In this document: positions 22,740-33,669 of the stretch, in pieces
How positions within the stretch are numbered: position 1 is the first letter of the stretch
Layout of the letters: every line of letters starts with the position of its first letter
Assembly: GCA_024663395.1 (NCBI GenBank)
Contig: JANFAH010000063.1
Span: 186,001 to 250,000, forward strand
Length of the DNA stretch: 64,000 bases
Origin: Pisolithus tinctorius
Taxonomy: Eukaryota; Basidiomycota; Agaricomycetes; Boletales; Pisolithaceae
Reading direction: 5' to 3'
The notes under the pieces: generated by a model
Database searches by the model: none
Seen by the model: only the letters and a program-made list of their open reading frames with translations
Told to the model about the DNA's origin: nothing
Translations under genes and position numbers: made by a program

Positions 22740-24890
22740 GGGAGTGCAGCCTATGACAAACAAGGCACAAATGCTCTGTAAGTAATGAAATGAGTAATCA
22801 TGATGAGTAGGCATTTGTGTTCTCTCCCTTGTGTTGCAGATAGTGAGAGGGGCCAGTTCCATACCATGTCCTGGTGCCCCACTGAGGGTTTTGCAGCATA
22901 GTAGGAGTTGTCCTTGGTATTCTGCATAGTCATCCAACCATTTCTGGAGGGCTCCCTTGTCCCAGATCATCCTACCATCTCTCTGTGCTCCAAATTGGCC
23001 AGCAAGTGAAGGGTCACTGAGGAACTTGTTGCTCAGGGCATCACAGTTGTCAAAGCAAGCATTGCTCCTGTCTGTCAGGAAGGAGTAGCCCATATCATGG
23101 TTGCCAAGGTCATCTGCTAGGCTCTCATAAGATACACATATCTTAACTTGCAAAAGGACTTTGTTCTCCCAGAGGCTGACAATGATGGTGGCACTGTCTG
23201 CAAACATGGAACAAAGTTGCTTCAAGTGGATTTTATGACCCTTGTAGAGTAGCTCCATCCAGTGCTTGTTGTCAGTCCACCAAATGCAAGAAAGAGACAT
23301 TCTTTGCAGTGCAAGGGATGTGGCATGATGTTGTAGAGCTCAAATGTGACTGAATGGGGAGTTGGTGTGCTCTGTGAACCAAGGCTGGAGTTTGTCTCAT
23401 ACAAGCTCTTCCACACCATCAAATCTTGATTCCAATCATTGCCTCAGTTCCTTCAAGTGAATGCAGTATATGAGCCTGGTAAGTGTCATAACCATGCATT
23501 CATTCTAAGTCCTTACTCACTCCACACCCTCTTCCACCAGTCATTCACCCACTCTGCACCAACTCCGCCCAACTTCTGATGTTTACAAGTCATCTCTGCT
23601 CCAACTGCTGTCAGACTTGTGTTACTCTCCTACCAGACTGCATGGACCATTCTCTGAGGAGTCATGTGACTACCTTTCAGACTTCTCCCTGACAGCACAC
23701 AGTCAGGTACTCTGCAGTGCATGCACCACATGGTCCAGTGCCTGGACTGTTTCCTTTTTGGGATGTTCTATGTTACCTGTTCATATGTCCTCCATCTACC
23801 CTTCATTTGTCATCCAGGAAGTTTTACTTGAAAATTTATGAGTCTCCATATGTCAGTTCTGATTCCAGTTACTGTACCTCTGTAGTAGTATAAAGGCATG
23901 TACTGTACTCTGATGTTCTTCAGTATGAATATCAACTTAGTTCCTACTCCCTCTGTCTCCATCTTCTGTCTGTCAGAGTTGCCTCCAACTCTCTGTCTGT
24001 ACTCTCCCTCCAAAATATGAGGGCTGAGATCATGCAAGGGGGTAGCACATGAGCTAAACCCAACACCCTCACTCTGCTCTGCCTTTACTTCAGCAGAGTT
24101 TGTTTCTGCCAACACTCCACCAGTCAGAGTTCTGTTCCTTCATGTCAGACTTGCTTCTGAACCCCTCTCCAGACCTTGTCTTGTGTCAGAGTTGGTTGGA
24201 GTAGGCCTGGACTTGACAATAAGGCAGTATGTCACTGCAGCAGGCTCCTTGTGCTTTCCATCTCCCTCCAAAGTGTACAGGGCTAGCATCTGCTCTGTGG
24301 GACAGGGCATGGCATTGCCAGTGGTCTTGGGCCACTTGGTCATCCATACTTCAGTCAAGACCTGGTGAAGGCTGGCAGAGACATCCACTCCTTCTTTGAT
24401 GGCTGGTCCCAGGGCAGTGACCTTTGCAATGAGGAAAAGTAGGCTGTATCTATTCTCCCACTGCATTTGCCTCAGCATATATAGTAATGCAATGACTGGT
24501 GCAGAGTAAGTGTCCATTGTGTCCTCATTCTGGTGGTGATGGAAGGGAGTGTTGCTGATACCTCTGTCAGTCCAATGTTAGCACACCAATTTAGTATACA
24601 TGTATCTTAAATCACTCACTCTTTGAGTGGTACTAGCAAGTTCAATCATTGCAGGACAAATGCATCAGTGATGGTAAGGAGGTCAATGCTTCATTGAAGT
24701 CCTGCCTCACTGCTGCTTTAAGTCCTGGGAGCTGGCAATCATGATCTTCTCTTGGAATTCTTACCAAGTCACATAGCATCTGTATGTCATGGCCAGAAAC
24801 ATGCTCATGCCACCAGGTTGCTCAAAACCAAGGGCTGATGATACATTCATCCTGTTGCATTCCAGATGTGGATACCTCTTTCATCTCTTG
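22740..24890 (-). pseudogene. TLH-type (RecQ-like) helicase N-terminal relic, split by an LTR
   Basis: On the minus strand, 24,517-24,219 encodes YSLLFLIAKVT, CPTEQMLALYTLEGDGKHKE and AAVTYCL. After the solo LTR (24,218-23,484), 23,483-22,750 continues with LIYCIHLKELR, SCIWWTDNKHW, GYSFLTDRSNACF, DGRMIWDKGALQKWL and LSGAPGHGMELAPLTICNTRER. I know this block order as the region upstream of the helicase in subtelomeric RecQ-like (TLH) proteins of Agaricomycetes. In those, GAPGRGTE is usual; here it is GAPGHGME. Joining across the LTR with one target copy keeps the frame, so the gene was split by insertion. Stops elsewhere show it is dead. The sequence at 24,520-24,890 is probably further exons. 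The family call is from memory of the family. Confidence 0.55.
23484..24218 (+). mobile_element. Solo LTR, family A
   Basis: 735 bp, starting TGTCATAACC and ending GGCCTGGACTTGACA. The flanks are GTAAG (23,479-23,483) and ATAAG (24,219-24,223), a 5-bp target duplication with one later change. It sits inside the TLH-type relic. A TATAAA-like TAGTATAAAGGC lies at about 23,887. Confidence 0.9.
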
Positions 24891-25751
24891 TGTCATGACC
24901 ATGACACTGACATAAGCCCCTAACACCTACTCTGCCCTCCTCTGACATGTTCCCATGCTTCTCTGCCCTCTTCCAATGCATTCCTGTGCTTCTCCACCCT
25001 CCTCCAATGTGTTCCCATGCTCCTCCAACTCTCCTGACACATCTCCACACCTCTCCAAGGTCCCCTGTCCATGTTCTGACCAACTCCACTTAACTCCACC
25101 CTCACACTGGTCATGTGGAGGCCAGACCTTCATCTGTGCCTCCTCTGAGGCCTTGGTCATCTCAGTGGGCTGTCATACTTGCAGCCCTGCATTCCAGATA
25201 GGGTTCCACCCTCATGTCATTTTTCTCCATTCTTCTGCTCCTTCGGTATTTACCCTCTCTTCCTCATTGTAGTAGTTTCCTTGTCTCAGTTAAGGTCCCC
25301 ATCATCCCTACCCTCTATTCCTTGCATCGGAGGGACTACTAACCTGTTATACACTTATTGATTTGCATTCTCCACTGCACCACCCTTGACCAACATTGTA
25401 TATAAGGCCATGTAGTATCAAATAAAGTCCCCACCTTTGACTCCCTCTCAGTCCCCTCTGGTGTTTCATCTCCACTCCCTCTGAGTCCACTCCACCTCTG
25501 AAACATGAGGGCTGAGCTTGCACAAAGGGGCAGCACACTAGCTGAACCCAATGCCCTCCCATCTGACCTCTGAACTCTGACTCTGACCTCTGTCCCCAAA
25601 ACTTCCCTCCATACTCCTCTGCTCCTTGTTCATTGCATATCTTGCCACCCAGTGGTCAGATTCACTTTGGACTTTAACCCCCATACTCTGCAGCCCAACC
25701 TGCACCTACTCCACCATAAGAGGAAGTCAGGGGTGTTGTCCAACTTTGACA
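24891..25751 (+). mobile_element. 5' LTR of a Gypsy-type element, family B
   Basis: It starts TGTCATGACC and probably ends ACTTTGACA, echoing the ends of family A. It contains TATATAAGGCC near 25,398 and CAAATAAAG near 25,420, fitting promoter and polyadenylation signals. A gag relic starts 56 bp further on. I could not identify a primer-binding site, so the right end is tentative. Confidence 0.65.
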
Positions 25752-25806
25752 GTATATTTGTACTATCACTTGTACAAGCTCTCTCACTTCCCCTGCCACA
25801 TCCACT

Positions 25807-26565
25807 ATGCCTCCCATGACACATCTCTGACAACAGGATGCTACCGAGGCCCTTGCTACAGCCTTGGCAAACCCCTGATGTCTCCCTTTGGTTGTTGAGC
25901 CCTTTGAGAGCTTCTCCTCCAGGGGGCACTCCAACTCCAACCCTGCTCCAGACAGCACCTCATGTACTGCACCCTCCATCCATCAGCAGTCCACCCTCCA
26001 CTCTCCACCACCTCCTATCATCATTCACCCTGGTGGAGATGGACCAGGTGACCCTGACAATGACCCCAACAATCCTGACTACCACCCTGGTGATGGGCCT
26101 GATGACGAGGATGATCCTGACAACCTCATGGATCCCCTTGATGACTCAGTCCTTGCTCTGACCTGGGCCATCCATGCCCTAGCCTGCTCCAACCAGCACT
26201 CCAGAGACTCTGCTCCATGAACCAAAGTCCATGAGCCAGATACCTTTGATTGGTCCAACCCTAAAAAACTCCATGAGTTCTTGGTCCAATGCAAGCTCAA
26301 TTTCCAGGACCACCCTCAGGCATTCCAGTCTGACCAAGCCAAGGTCACATATGTGCAGTCCTACCTTAAGGGCATGGCATTGGCCTGGTTTGAACCAGAT
26401 CTCCTCAATCCAGATGATTACCTTAATCATCCACTGTGGATGGATGACCATCGCAAGTTCCTCCATGAGCTCACTACCAACTTTGGCCCTCATGATGCTG
26501 CCACCAATGCTGTCCAGCATCTGGAAAATCTTACCATGAAGGACTCTTGGCATATTGCAAAGTGC
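25807..26565 (+). pseudogene. Gypsy-type gag relic with three TGA stops
   Basis: From ATG at 25,807 one frame runs to about 26,565. It has an acidic Pro-rich linker (GDGPGDPDNDPNNPDYHPG) and then the retrotransposon gag core: DTFDWSNPKKLHEFLVQCKL, YVQSYLKGMALAWFEPDLL, HELTTNFGPHDAATNAVQHL. Stops at 25,828-25,830, 25,876-25,878 and 26,218-26,220 are all TGA in places where CGA (Arg) would fit, as CpG decay would give. No zinc knuckle, protease, reverse transcriptase or integrase follows. The coding sequence ends abruptly at a different repeat, so the element is truncated. Confidence 0.8.
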
Positions 26566-27060
26566 ATGGCAGTGTGATTTTTTGTTTATCCTGCCCTGCA
26601 CAACTCATCAATGAGTTATGCAAGTTGCCATTGGCTATACAGAGCATGTTTCCATATATGGTATTCAGTGGCTATACACAGCTTTTGGTGGCAGTGTGAT
26701 TTTTTTTGCTGTCAGGCCATTGCAATTCATTGATGAAGTATGCAGTGGCATTGTGCAATGCACAACTTGTTTCCATATATGGTAGGCACTTTCAGTGGCT
26801 GTGTGATTTTTGTATTTTTTGACCTGCACAAGTCATTGATGGGTTGTGCAATTACTATATATAGTAGGTGCTTTTCAAATTTCCTTTTATAGTAGGTACT
26901 TTTGAGACTGGAACTGGATGGATGGTTTAGATTATTAGGTCTTAGTGGCCATGGTGGGGATGGTGGTGGTGGTAGTTCCCTAAGGCCATCAGTCAACTCC
27001 ACTACTTTCCATCTCAAGTTCAAATGACTTGCATGTGACACAAAGGTCATCTTGCCAATG
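26566..27060. repeat. Repeat block with the GCATAACTCAT palindrome
   Basis: Units of roughly 110-120 bp combine GGCAGTGTGATTTTTT, a GCACAACTCAT-type palindrome (26,598, 26,722 and 26,826) and CCATATATGGTAGGCAC. The same block lies inverted at 46.7-47.1 kb. No gene. Confidence 0.7.
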
Positions 27061-27470
27061 CTCTGTCACCAACCATGCAAATAAGTGACCAGTCACTTCT
27101 CAACAGCCCAACCCTATCTCACCTGGGTGTTCATCTTGACTGGTTCTGTTTGTTTCAGTCCTTAATTAGGAAGGTAGTGGTTGCAGTTGCAGGTTAGGAG
27201 GTTATTGACACACTGCCTCTCAGTTGTCACATTGATATCTTATTCCTGCAGCTTATATAACAACTGTACATGATTATGTGGTAATTTCCCATGCCACCTG
27301 TGTGACTGATCAGTTACCCAGCATCCCAGGTGCACACCAGTCCTTCTGTACTCTATTCTGACTCTGCATCTGATCCTGTACCACACTCTGAATCTATACC
27401 AGACTCTGGATTAGAGTTGGTATTGGATATTTGAGCTAAGCCAAGACATCCATGTCAGTCACTTCACTGA
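27061..27470. other. No gene recognised
   Basis: It contains one AATAAGTGAC palindrome (27,080-27,101) followed by a TTTGTTTCAG that could be an intron end. Otherwise only short frames. Confidence 0.3.
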
Positions 27471-27969
27471 CAATGTGTGTGAGGACTCACCATTTTCAGA
27501 TCCACTGAGTTCCTCCTCTTCATCCTCCCCCTCCTCTTCATCTCCCCCCTCCTCTCCTCACTGGCAGAGTTATCATCAATAATGATTGATCATAGTCTGA
27601 GTCTTCTGATGACTCATCTTCACTGCCACCATCTTCCACAATAGGTGCAGTATCCAAAAAGGCCTTCAAACTCTGCTTGACTGCCTTGGCCTCTGCTGCA
27701 GTCAATTTTTCTTGTGTAGCCACTTTCCCAGTTTGATATCTTTCTTCATGGGGGGCACTGTGTAATGTGAGATTCAATGTGAGTGAGTGACTGAGTACCT
27801 CTAAGCCCTCCAGGAGGTACTTGCCTGTCTTTGCCTTGTGTGTGCCTTTGACCACTGCCAGGCCCCTTTGATTTTTCTTGCTAGACTTCAGTGCAGTGGG
27901 CTCTGTGGGACATGCCAAATAAGCAACTGGTTGCTTGTCAACCCATGACCACTCACCATTCTCTTCCAA
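27471..27969 (-). pseudogene. Unidentified charged open frame
   Basis: A minus-strand frame of 143 codons has a basic first half (KSSKKNQRGLAVVKGTHKAK) and an acidic end (EDGGSEDESSEDSDYDQ). It ends in a purine-rich tract. The composition suggests a nuclear or disordered protein segment, but no family is recognised. It may be an exon of a repeated gene; an AATAAGTGAC palindrome lies at 27,918-27,939, overlapping its start. Confidence 0.25.
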
Positions 27970-28231
27970 TTGTGCTGGTTAGATGCAGAGTTGAGTTGCT
28001 GGTCAATTATGATCATTATGCAAGACACCCACAAATTTCCCATTCAGCTGGGGTAGTCTGCCATAGTGCTGTGTGCATGTTGAAGATCAGTGACTGGTCA
28101 CTGGCATGGTTTGACTGAATCAAAGGACACACCAATGTGGCTGCTTGGCCCAGTCTCCCCTTTTTCATGCCCTACCAATTCAGTAGGGTCAATCCTATTG
28201 AAGGACAGGCCTGTGTGGATGGCATGAGTGA

Positions 28232-29308
28232 ATGCTGTTAGCTATGGGCCAACACACACCTTTCAAAGTCTCTGTCAACTTTGATGAAGGATCTGAACAT
28301 CCAGTGAAATCAGTGATTGCTGAGACATGCATTCTGTGTAAAATATTGCCTTCAACACACCCAAACCTAGTGATTCTGGGGAAGCATATGGCCCTTCTAC
28401 ACTGCTACCACAAGTCAGCAGCAATCACTGGTCATGAGAAGCTCCTCCCCCATGCATTGGATGCCCTGACTGCTGACCTCATCATCCAATCCTTGGCACT
28501 TGCCAATCCATTTGCAGAACTGGAAGCATATCTGTGCTATCCACACCAGCCAGAAGTCCTCCAGCATTACAAAAGCCAGCTGTTTGTCAATCATGAGTGC
28601 CTCTTCACAACAGACAATAACAGCAACTGCATGGCAAAACTTAGTCTGCAGCATCCATCACCAAAGTTGACAGTCAATCCCTGGCAACACATCAGTATCA
28701 CATTCAAATGAAAGCTGGGCCAGTTTGCAAAGGAACTGATAGAGATGGATGAGAATGATACAATAGATGCACTGCAAGCAGGCCACTCCCATGCCACTGA
28801 AAACCAGATCTATGGTCTCAGTCCAGAAGCACTCCCTGGTGCAGCAGAAGACATCATTCACTTGTTCTTGCAGGCTAGTGTGTGATGGCAAGTCATCATG
28901 CACACTGTACCTGGGGGAGTTGAATTAGGGTATGCACATACTAATCCAGGGTGGTTCCAGGAGTTGAGCAGAGCTAGGAAACTTGACCTAGAAACTCAGT
29001 GAGAAGTCACTGGAGCAAGGACAAGCAAACTGTTGCCATCTCAGAGGACAAGATTGCAGACAATGTAGTTGCAAAATTGGAAGAGAGTCCTTGGCAATCT
29101 GGAAGCCTGCCTCTCAGACAGGCTAGTTGCCACTCTTTCCCCAGCCATTCAGACCATTGTGAGGGATGCAGTGCAAGTTGCAATGGATAGCAGGACTCCA
29201 GATATACTGACTGAGCATTTCAATCATACTCCTACCAATGCTGCAGACTGGGATCAGAAGTATGTGGATGCAGAAGGGCCACCACCAACCAACTTGTACC
29301 AAAAGTGA
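28232..29308 (+). pseudogene. TLH-type helicase N-terminal relic, plus strand
   Basis: The frame 28,232-28,711 encodes LVILGKHMALLHCYHKSAA, LLPHALDALTADLIIQSLAL, ANPFAELEAYLCYPH, YKSQLFVNHECLFTT and LTVNPWQHISITFK. About 28,710-28,880 continues with ELIEMDENDTIDALQAGHSH and YGLSPEALPGAAEDIIHLF. A following exon (29,069-29,308) has LEACLSDRLVATLSPAIQT. These are consecutive blocks of the same protein family as 22.7-24.5 kb but further downstream in it. No helicase core follows. Stops and one internal TGA show decay. Confidence 0.55.
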
Positions 29309-30267
29309 AGGGCAAGGGTGAATACTGAGAAATTTAGTATACATGTATACTAACTAACTCAATTGTCAATCCAGATGCAGCAAAGCAGAGAATGAAGGAA
29401 AGCTCAATCAATTGCACAAAGGTAAATGAACCAACAGTAACAAATACAATTAGTATACATGTTGCCAATGTGAGTCTGACATCAGGCTCTGCTGTTCACA
29501 AGTGATCTGTAGCAACAATGTTGATCCTGATTCATCAATAGCTCCATAAAGCAACATTGGTCACTCTATATCAGTCCAGGGCAGATGCCACTCTTCCTGA
29601 TGAAGACTGTTTCCAAACCCTCCTGCCACCAGACCTGTTGAGGAAGATGAGCAACCAACAGGGTTTGATGAGCATTTGCTACATATGATTGGTCAACTTC
29701 CCTGCTGTAAGTAGTTGTATTGATTTCTTTGTACTCTCCTGTGGAAATGCATTATATACTGCTTTGATCACATTAGGCCATCAGTCTCCATTGCTGGATT
29801 CAGACATGATTAATCACAAGTAGACTTCCCCTTGGAATCATTCTCCCAAGGTGCCAGCATTGTAAATGAGGGCCTAGATCCCACATTGTTTCCAGTGGCC
29901 AGAGGGGATGATGAAATGAAGACCTATGGTGACCTTTTGCCTGTGATGGAAGATCCACATGTGAACCAGAAATCTCAGAGGAATCCTGGAGGGAAGCAGA
30001 AAGGAAAGTGGGCAGAGACAAACAAAGAATTCATCACCACACAGCTCCTGCAAAGCCAGACATCCTCAGGCACATGTCAAACTGTGCTTGCTTATGATTA
30101 TGATACATATGATCAATGTGACAGTCAGTCCACAGGAGTACACTGTTGCCAGAACACTGCCTCCAAGAATGCAGGAGGTTTCTCTGACACCTGGTTCATC
30201 TAAGATTACCCAAACACCCACCTTGACCAATGCCCAAACTCAAATTGCACTCAATAATGAGGAGGTA
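29309..30267 (+). pseudogene. Relic exons downstream of the TLH-type piece
   Basis: Short coding-like stretches occur at about 29,573-29,690 (LPDEDCFQTLLPPDLLRKMS) and 29,832-30,203. They contain GKQKGKWAETNKEF and are otherwise unrecognised. ATTAGTATACATGT appears twice (29,335 and 29,450), perhaps a small repeat. The stretch is ended by a Tc1-type terminus at 30,268. Confidence 0.3.
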
Positions 30268-30605
30268 CAGTGAGGGACAAAAGTGTTGCAATGTTTGTGA
30301 GGTGTGATTTGCTGCCAATGTAGCTCAGACTATTCTGCATGGGGAGTTGTGATACATATACCATTGGAAGGGGTGGCTCCCAGCTTTCCAGAACACTAAG
30401 GTATATACCAAACAAAGCAATACATGCTGAAATACACCCTATTCTTTCCAAAAAGTGCATTGCAATGCTTTTGTCCCTGACTGGTGAAATAGTGAAAAGT
30501 CACCTTTTGATGGGATTGAGGGCATGATGGATGGGAAAATATGATTACATAATAAACCACATGATCTTCCTGATGATTTGTCAGCATGTAAACAATGTCA
30601 AACAT
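30268..30605 (+). mobile_element. Tc1-type left terminus, degraded
   Basis: Directly after a TA (30,266-30,267), CAGTGAGGGACAAAAGTG starts a terminal repeat. An inverted copy of the outer site (CAATGCTTTTGTCCCTGA) lies near 30,463-30,481, matching the layout of the complete Tc1 elements in this window. The following 30,480-30,605 matches 34,430-34,600 in inverted orientation (peptides FDIVYMLTNH and FGIVCLLTNH). No matching right end was found. Confidence 0.5.
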
Positions 30606-31322
30606 TGGACTTGTACCTTAACCCTCCTTCTTTTACCACAACTCATGAAATCATCTCTCTAGCTTACATGGTCATTTTCTCAAGGAATTCTTATCAAATA
30701 CTGGTGGCCACCACAGTACCATCAGTATAACATGCCCTCAGAACCATCAGTCCCTTAAAAAACCTGCTGTCAGTCATTCCCAGGACTGTTTCCCCCCCAT
30801 GCCTGATGTATTCTGGGACCAATCAGTACTTGGAAGGCTGAAAATGTTATGGAGGTCAATCTGGCACTTCAAAAGATGATGTACAAACCAGCCCCCTCTC
30901 AACCAATGCATTTCTGGCACAGGAACACTGGTATGGAAGTTGGGGTGAGACAAAACCTCCTTGTGCTCTGAGCACCATAAGAGGGTTACATTTTGTGCCC
31001 CTGTATCTGCCAGAGGCTCCTACCATCAACGGTTTGTTGAGTGATGGCTATCCCAGTGACACCACTTACCATGGGATGGTCAGCCTTCATCATCCACCTC
31101 AGTGTTACTGGCATTGACTTTTGCTACAGGGAGAGAGCATGCATAACTTGTTGATGAGCTGTGCAAACCACAAAAGCACTTACATGGTTCTCTTGGTTAA
31201 TCTGCAAGTGAATTGTCATTTGGTAAGTGAGTGGCCAATTGCTATCATAGCTATCCCATGCTTACCAAATGCAGGGCCCTTGGATTTCTTGGTGGCCTTA
31301 GGGATGATGTGAGTGCCACCAC
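30606..31322. other. Relic DNA without a recognisable gene
   Basis: Short frames only. One GCATAACTTGT-type palindrome (second family) lies at 31,141-31,164 and a weak AATAAGTGAC-type one near 31,226. No gene is supported. Confidence 0.35.
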
Positions 31323-31398
31323 CAGTCATCACCATGCATTCATTCTAAGTCCTCACTCACTCCACACCCTATTCTGCCAGTCATTCACTCACTCCACA
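31323..31398 (+). mobile_element. Family A LTR fragment
   Basis: About 75 bp (TCATCACCATGCATTCATTC onward) match the first part of the family A LTR and then stop. Confidence 0.7.
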
Positions 31399-32035
31399 CC
31401 ACTTCAGGTAACCATTTTTCATAAGCATTTAGGCTGAATAGTTTCTCCAAACCATTCAGCCTAACAGCCTCCCAGACCAAGGTCTGCCCAGGGACATCTG
31501 GTCATGTCCCAGGGCTATGCATATTTTTAGGCCCTGGGACAGATGGGATTTCCCACATAGTCATCCATTCAAATGCAATTATTTGGGATGTCCCAAGACT
31601 GCCTTGGGTGGCAGGGGTCCCTACTCCTGAAACTGCAGCTTATATTAGCATTGAAATAGCTGCAGAAATCCTAGCCCCCTTGCTCCTCTGACAGGTTTAA
31701 TCCACAAAGTATCCTTCAACCTATACATCCCCTCCCATCCCACCATGCATAGTAGTATACAATAGTACTTTTCATGTACATCTTTGCAATGTTGATTCTG
31801 CTGTATTGGGACATCTCACTATTTGCCAGGGGGATTACCCATCTAGGCCTCCACATTTGCCATGAAAATTGCAATAATAAATTCAATCAATTGGTGTCTA
31901 TACCTCAAGCAATTTGTACTGTATGAAGGAAGAAGTAAATGGTTTTTGAACACTTGTGTGACAAGCCAATATCTCAAAGTCCCCCACATAGAACATGGTG
32001 TTGGTTGCCTTTGCAACACCATCTGCAGAGGGCAG
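31399..32035. repeat. Leader region with scattered GGGACAT/ATGTCCC words
   Basis: GGGACATCTGG, CATGTCCCAGGG, GGGATGTCCCAAG (near 31,588) and GGGACATCTC (near 31,808) precede the regular array that follows. No gene. Confidence 0.4.
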
Positions 32036-32450
32036 AATGTCCCAGATGAGCCTCTGAGGTTGTCATGGGGCATTGTGCTGGTCTGCAAAGGGAACTTAGG
32101 AGGATGTGCCATCATAGCCCCCTGAGGCTGGGATGGGACATCCCACTGACTTTCATAAGGGGACTTGGGATGTCCCACAGCAGCCTATGAGGCTACTTTG
32201 GGACATCCCACCCTCCCCTTTGCCAACCAGTGGGATGTCCCACAACAGCCTCTAGGGCTACATTGGGACATCCCACTGTTCCCTCTGGCAAGCAGAGGGA
32301 TGTCCCACAACAGCCTCTAAGGTTATGTTGGGATGTCCCACCCTCCCCTTTGCCAACCAGTGGGATGTCCCACAACAGCCTCTAAGGCTAAGTTGGGACA
32401 TCCCACCCCCCTGTCTGGCAAGATGTCCCACAACACCCTCCACATAACAC
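32036..32450. repeat. Array of GGGATGTCCC/GGGACATCCC palindromes
   Basis: Roughly ten alternating copies of TGGGACATCCCA and TGGGATGTCCCA are separated by about 25-35 bp spacers. These are alternately ACAGCCTCTAAGGCT-like (itself partly self-complementary) and CTCCCCTTTGCCAACCAG-like. The compound unit is about 58 bp and repeats about six times. The minus-strand frames across it are artefacts. Confidence 0.85.
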
Positions 32451-32619
32451 ATAACACAAGGCCAAAGTGCTATCAGATCATTTGCATGACCATAGGAGGC
32501 ATGCACCCTTGTTGCACTCCAAAAATTCCCAGATTGAAGGAACATGTTGGAAATGGTGTATTCTGTGCACTGCACTCCACATAGTCTTGTTCCCACATCA
32601 CTGGTTTATGCCCCATGCT

Positions 32620-32735
32620 AGTGGAGAATCTCCAAGCAGGTGGGGGGAATCTCCATGCAAGTGTGGAATATCACCAAGTGGATTGGGAGAATCTCCAAGC
32701 AGGTATAGGGAATCTCCGTCTAACTGTGGAGAAGT
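32620..32735. repeat. Short array of GGAGAATCTCC palindromes
   Basis: Five copies of GGAGAATCTCC or GGGGAATCTCC with AAGCAGGT or ATGCAAGTGT spacers, period about 20-25 bp. Confidence 0.75.
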
Positions 32736-33004
32736 GACATTTAGCATAAACAATTGTGTTTTTCCAAGTATTTTGTGTTTTTCTCATGCAAAATTCCACT
32801 TGCTGATAAGATAAGCATATGGTCATGATTGTACAATCAGGGGCTACAACTTTTATTATGATGACATCACTCCATTTACACTTCCTGGGGTGGTGATGTA
32901 GTACCAGTACTGGCTATAGTAGTTATTAGTGTTATGTAGTGTAGGCTATGCTACACTTCGGTAGTGCGCATTTTTGACTACCATTGACTACAAAAAGTGT
33001 AGCA

Positions 33005-33335
33005 TTGAGTGGTAGTGGTCAAGTCACATGACAAAGAATCACATGATGCAAGGTCATGTGCAGCAATCATGTGACCTATTATGTAATGGTCATGTGTCCC
33101 AATGTGGTCTGAATGTGGCACTACCCAGATCATGTGATGGTCAGTCATGTGACTGGTACTGCCCACAGTCCCATGACCTGAAATCACATGAAAGAGAGTC
33201 ACAGAGCAAGATGGTTGTTTAGTCACATGATTGGGGGTCACATGACTGGTCACTTCAGGTGATCAGAGAGGTTTATCACATGATTCAATTAGTCATGTGT
33301 AGGTGTGAACCCCATGTCATGTGACTAAAGTTACC
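33005..33335. repeat. Dense TCACATGA/TCATGTGA cluster
   Basis: More than twelve copies of TCACATGA or TCATGTGA, often extended to GTCATGTGAC, occur in 330 bp in both orientations. No gene is supported. Similar sites accompany the TGGCCATCC palindromes at 2.4-2.7 kb and 45.0-45.9 kb. Confidence 0.75.
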
Positions 33336-33669
33336 TCATGTTCAACACTGTGAACCTGGCACATGACTAAAGTGCCCCTGAATGCATGCTGTTCCAGATT
33401 GTGGCTGTGCTACAACATCAATCATGTTACTACTCATTCATTCCTTGATGGAATGGTCTGTATTTCAGTAGGTGAACCAGTCTACATGGTATCTACATTA
33501 TGTCCAAAGATCAACCAATCAAAATCTCTGGATTCTTGGATATACAACAATTGAAAAAAGCCAGAAAACATCACACCATGCATCCCTCACTGGGTGCATG
33601 CCATATTTAATACCTCAACTGGATTCCCCATGGCTACATCCATCTATTTGCAAGATTTCAGGGCAGTCC
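33336..33669. other. No gene recognised
   Basis: Low-CpG sequence with only 60-70 codon frames. It leads into the inverted repeat arm at 33,670. Confidence 0.3.

Noticed and set aside
24891..26565. A complete, active Gypsy retrotransposon
   Set aside because: Only one LTR and gag are visible; no protease, reverse transcriptase, integrase or 3' LTR follows, and gag has three stops.
32036..32735. Possible CRISPR array
   Set aside because: Repeats are palindromic words with repeated, not unique, spacers, and the genome is eukaryotic.
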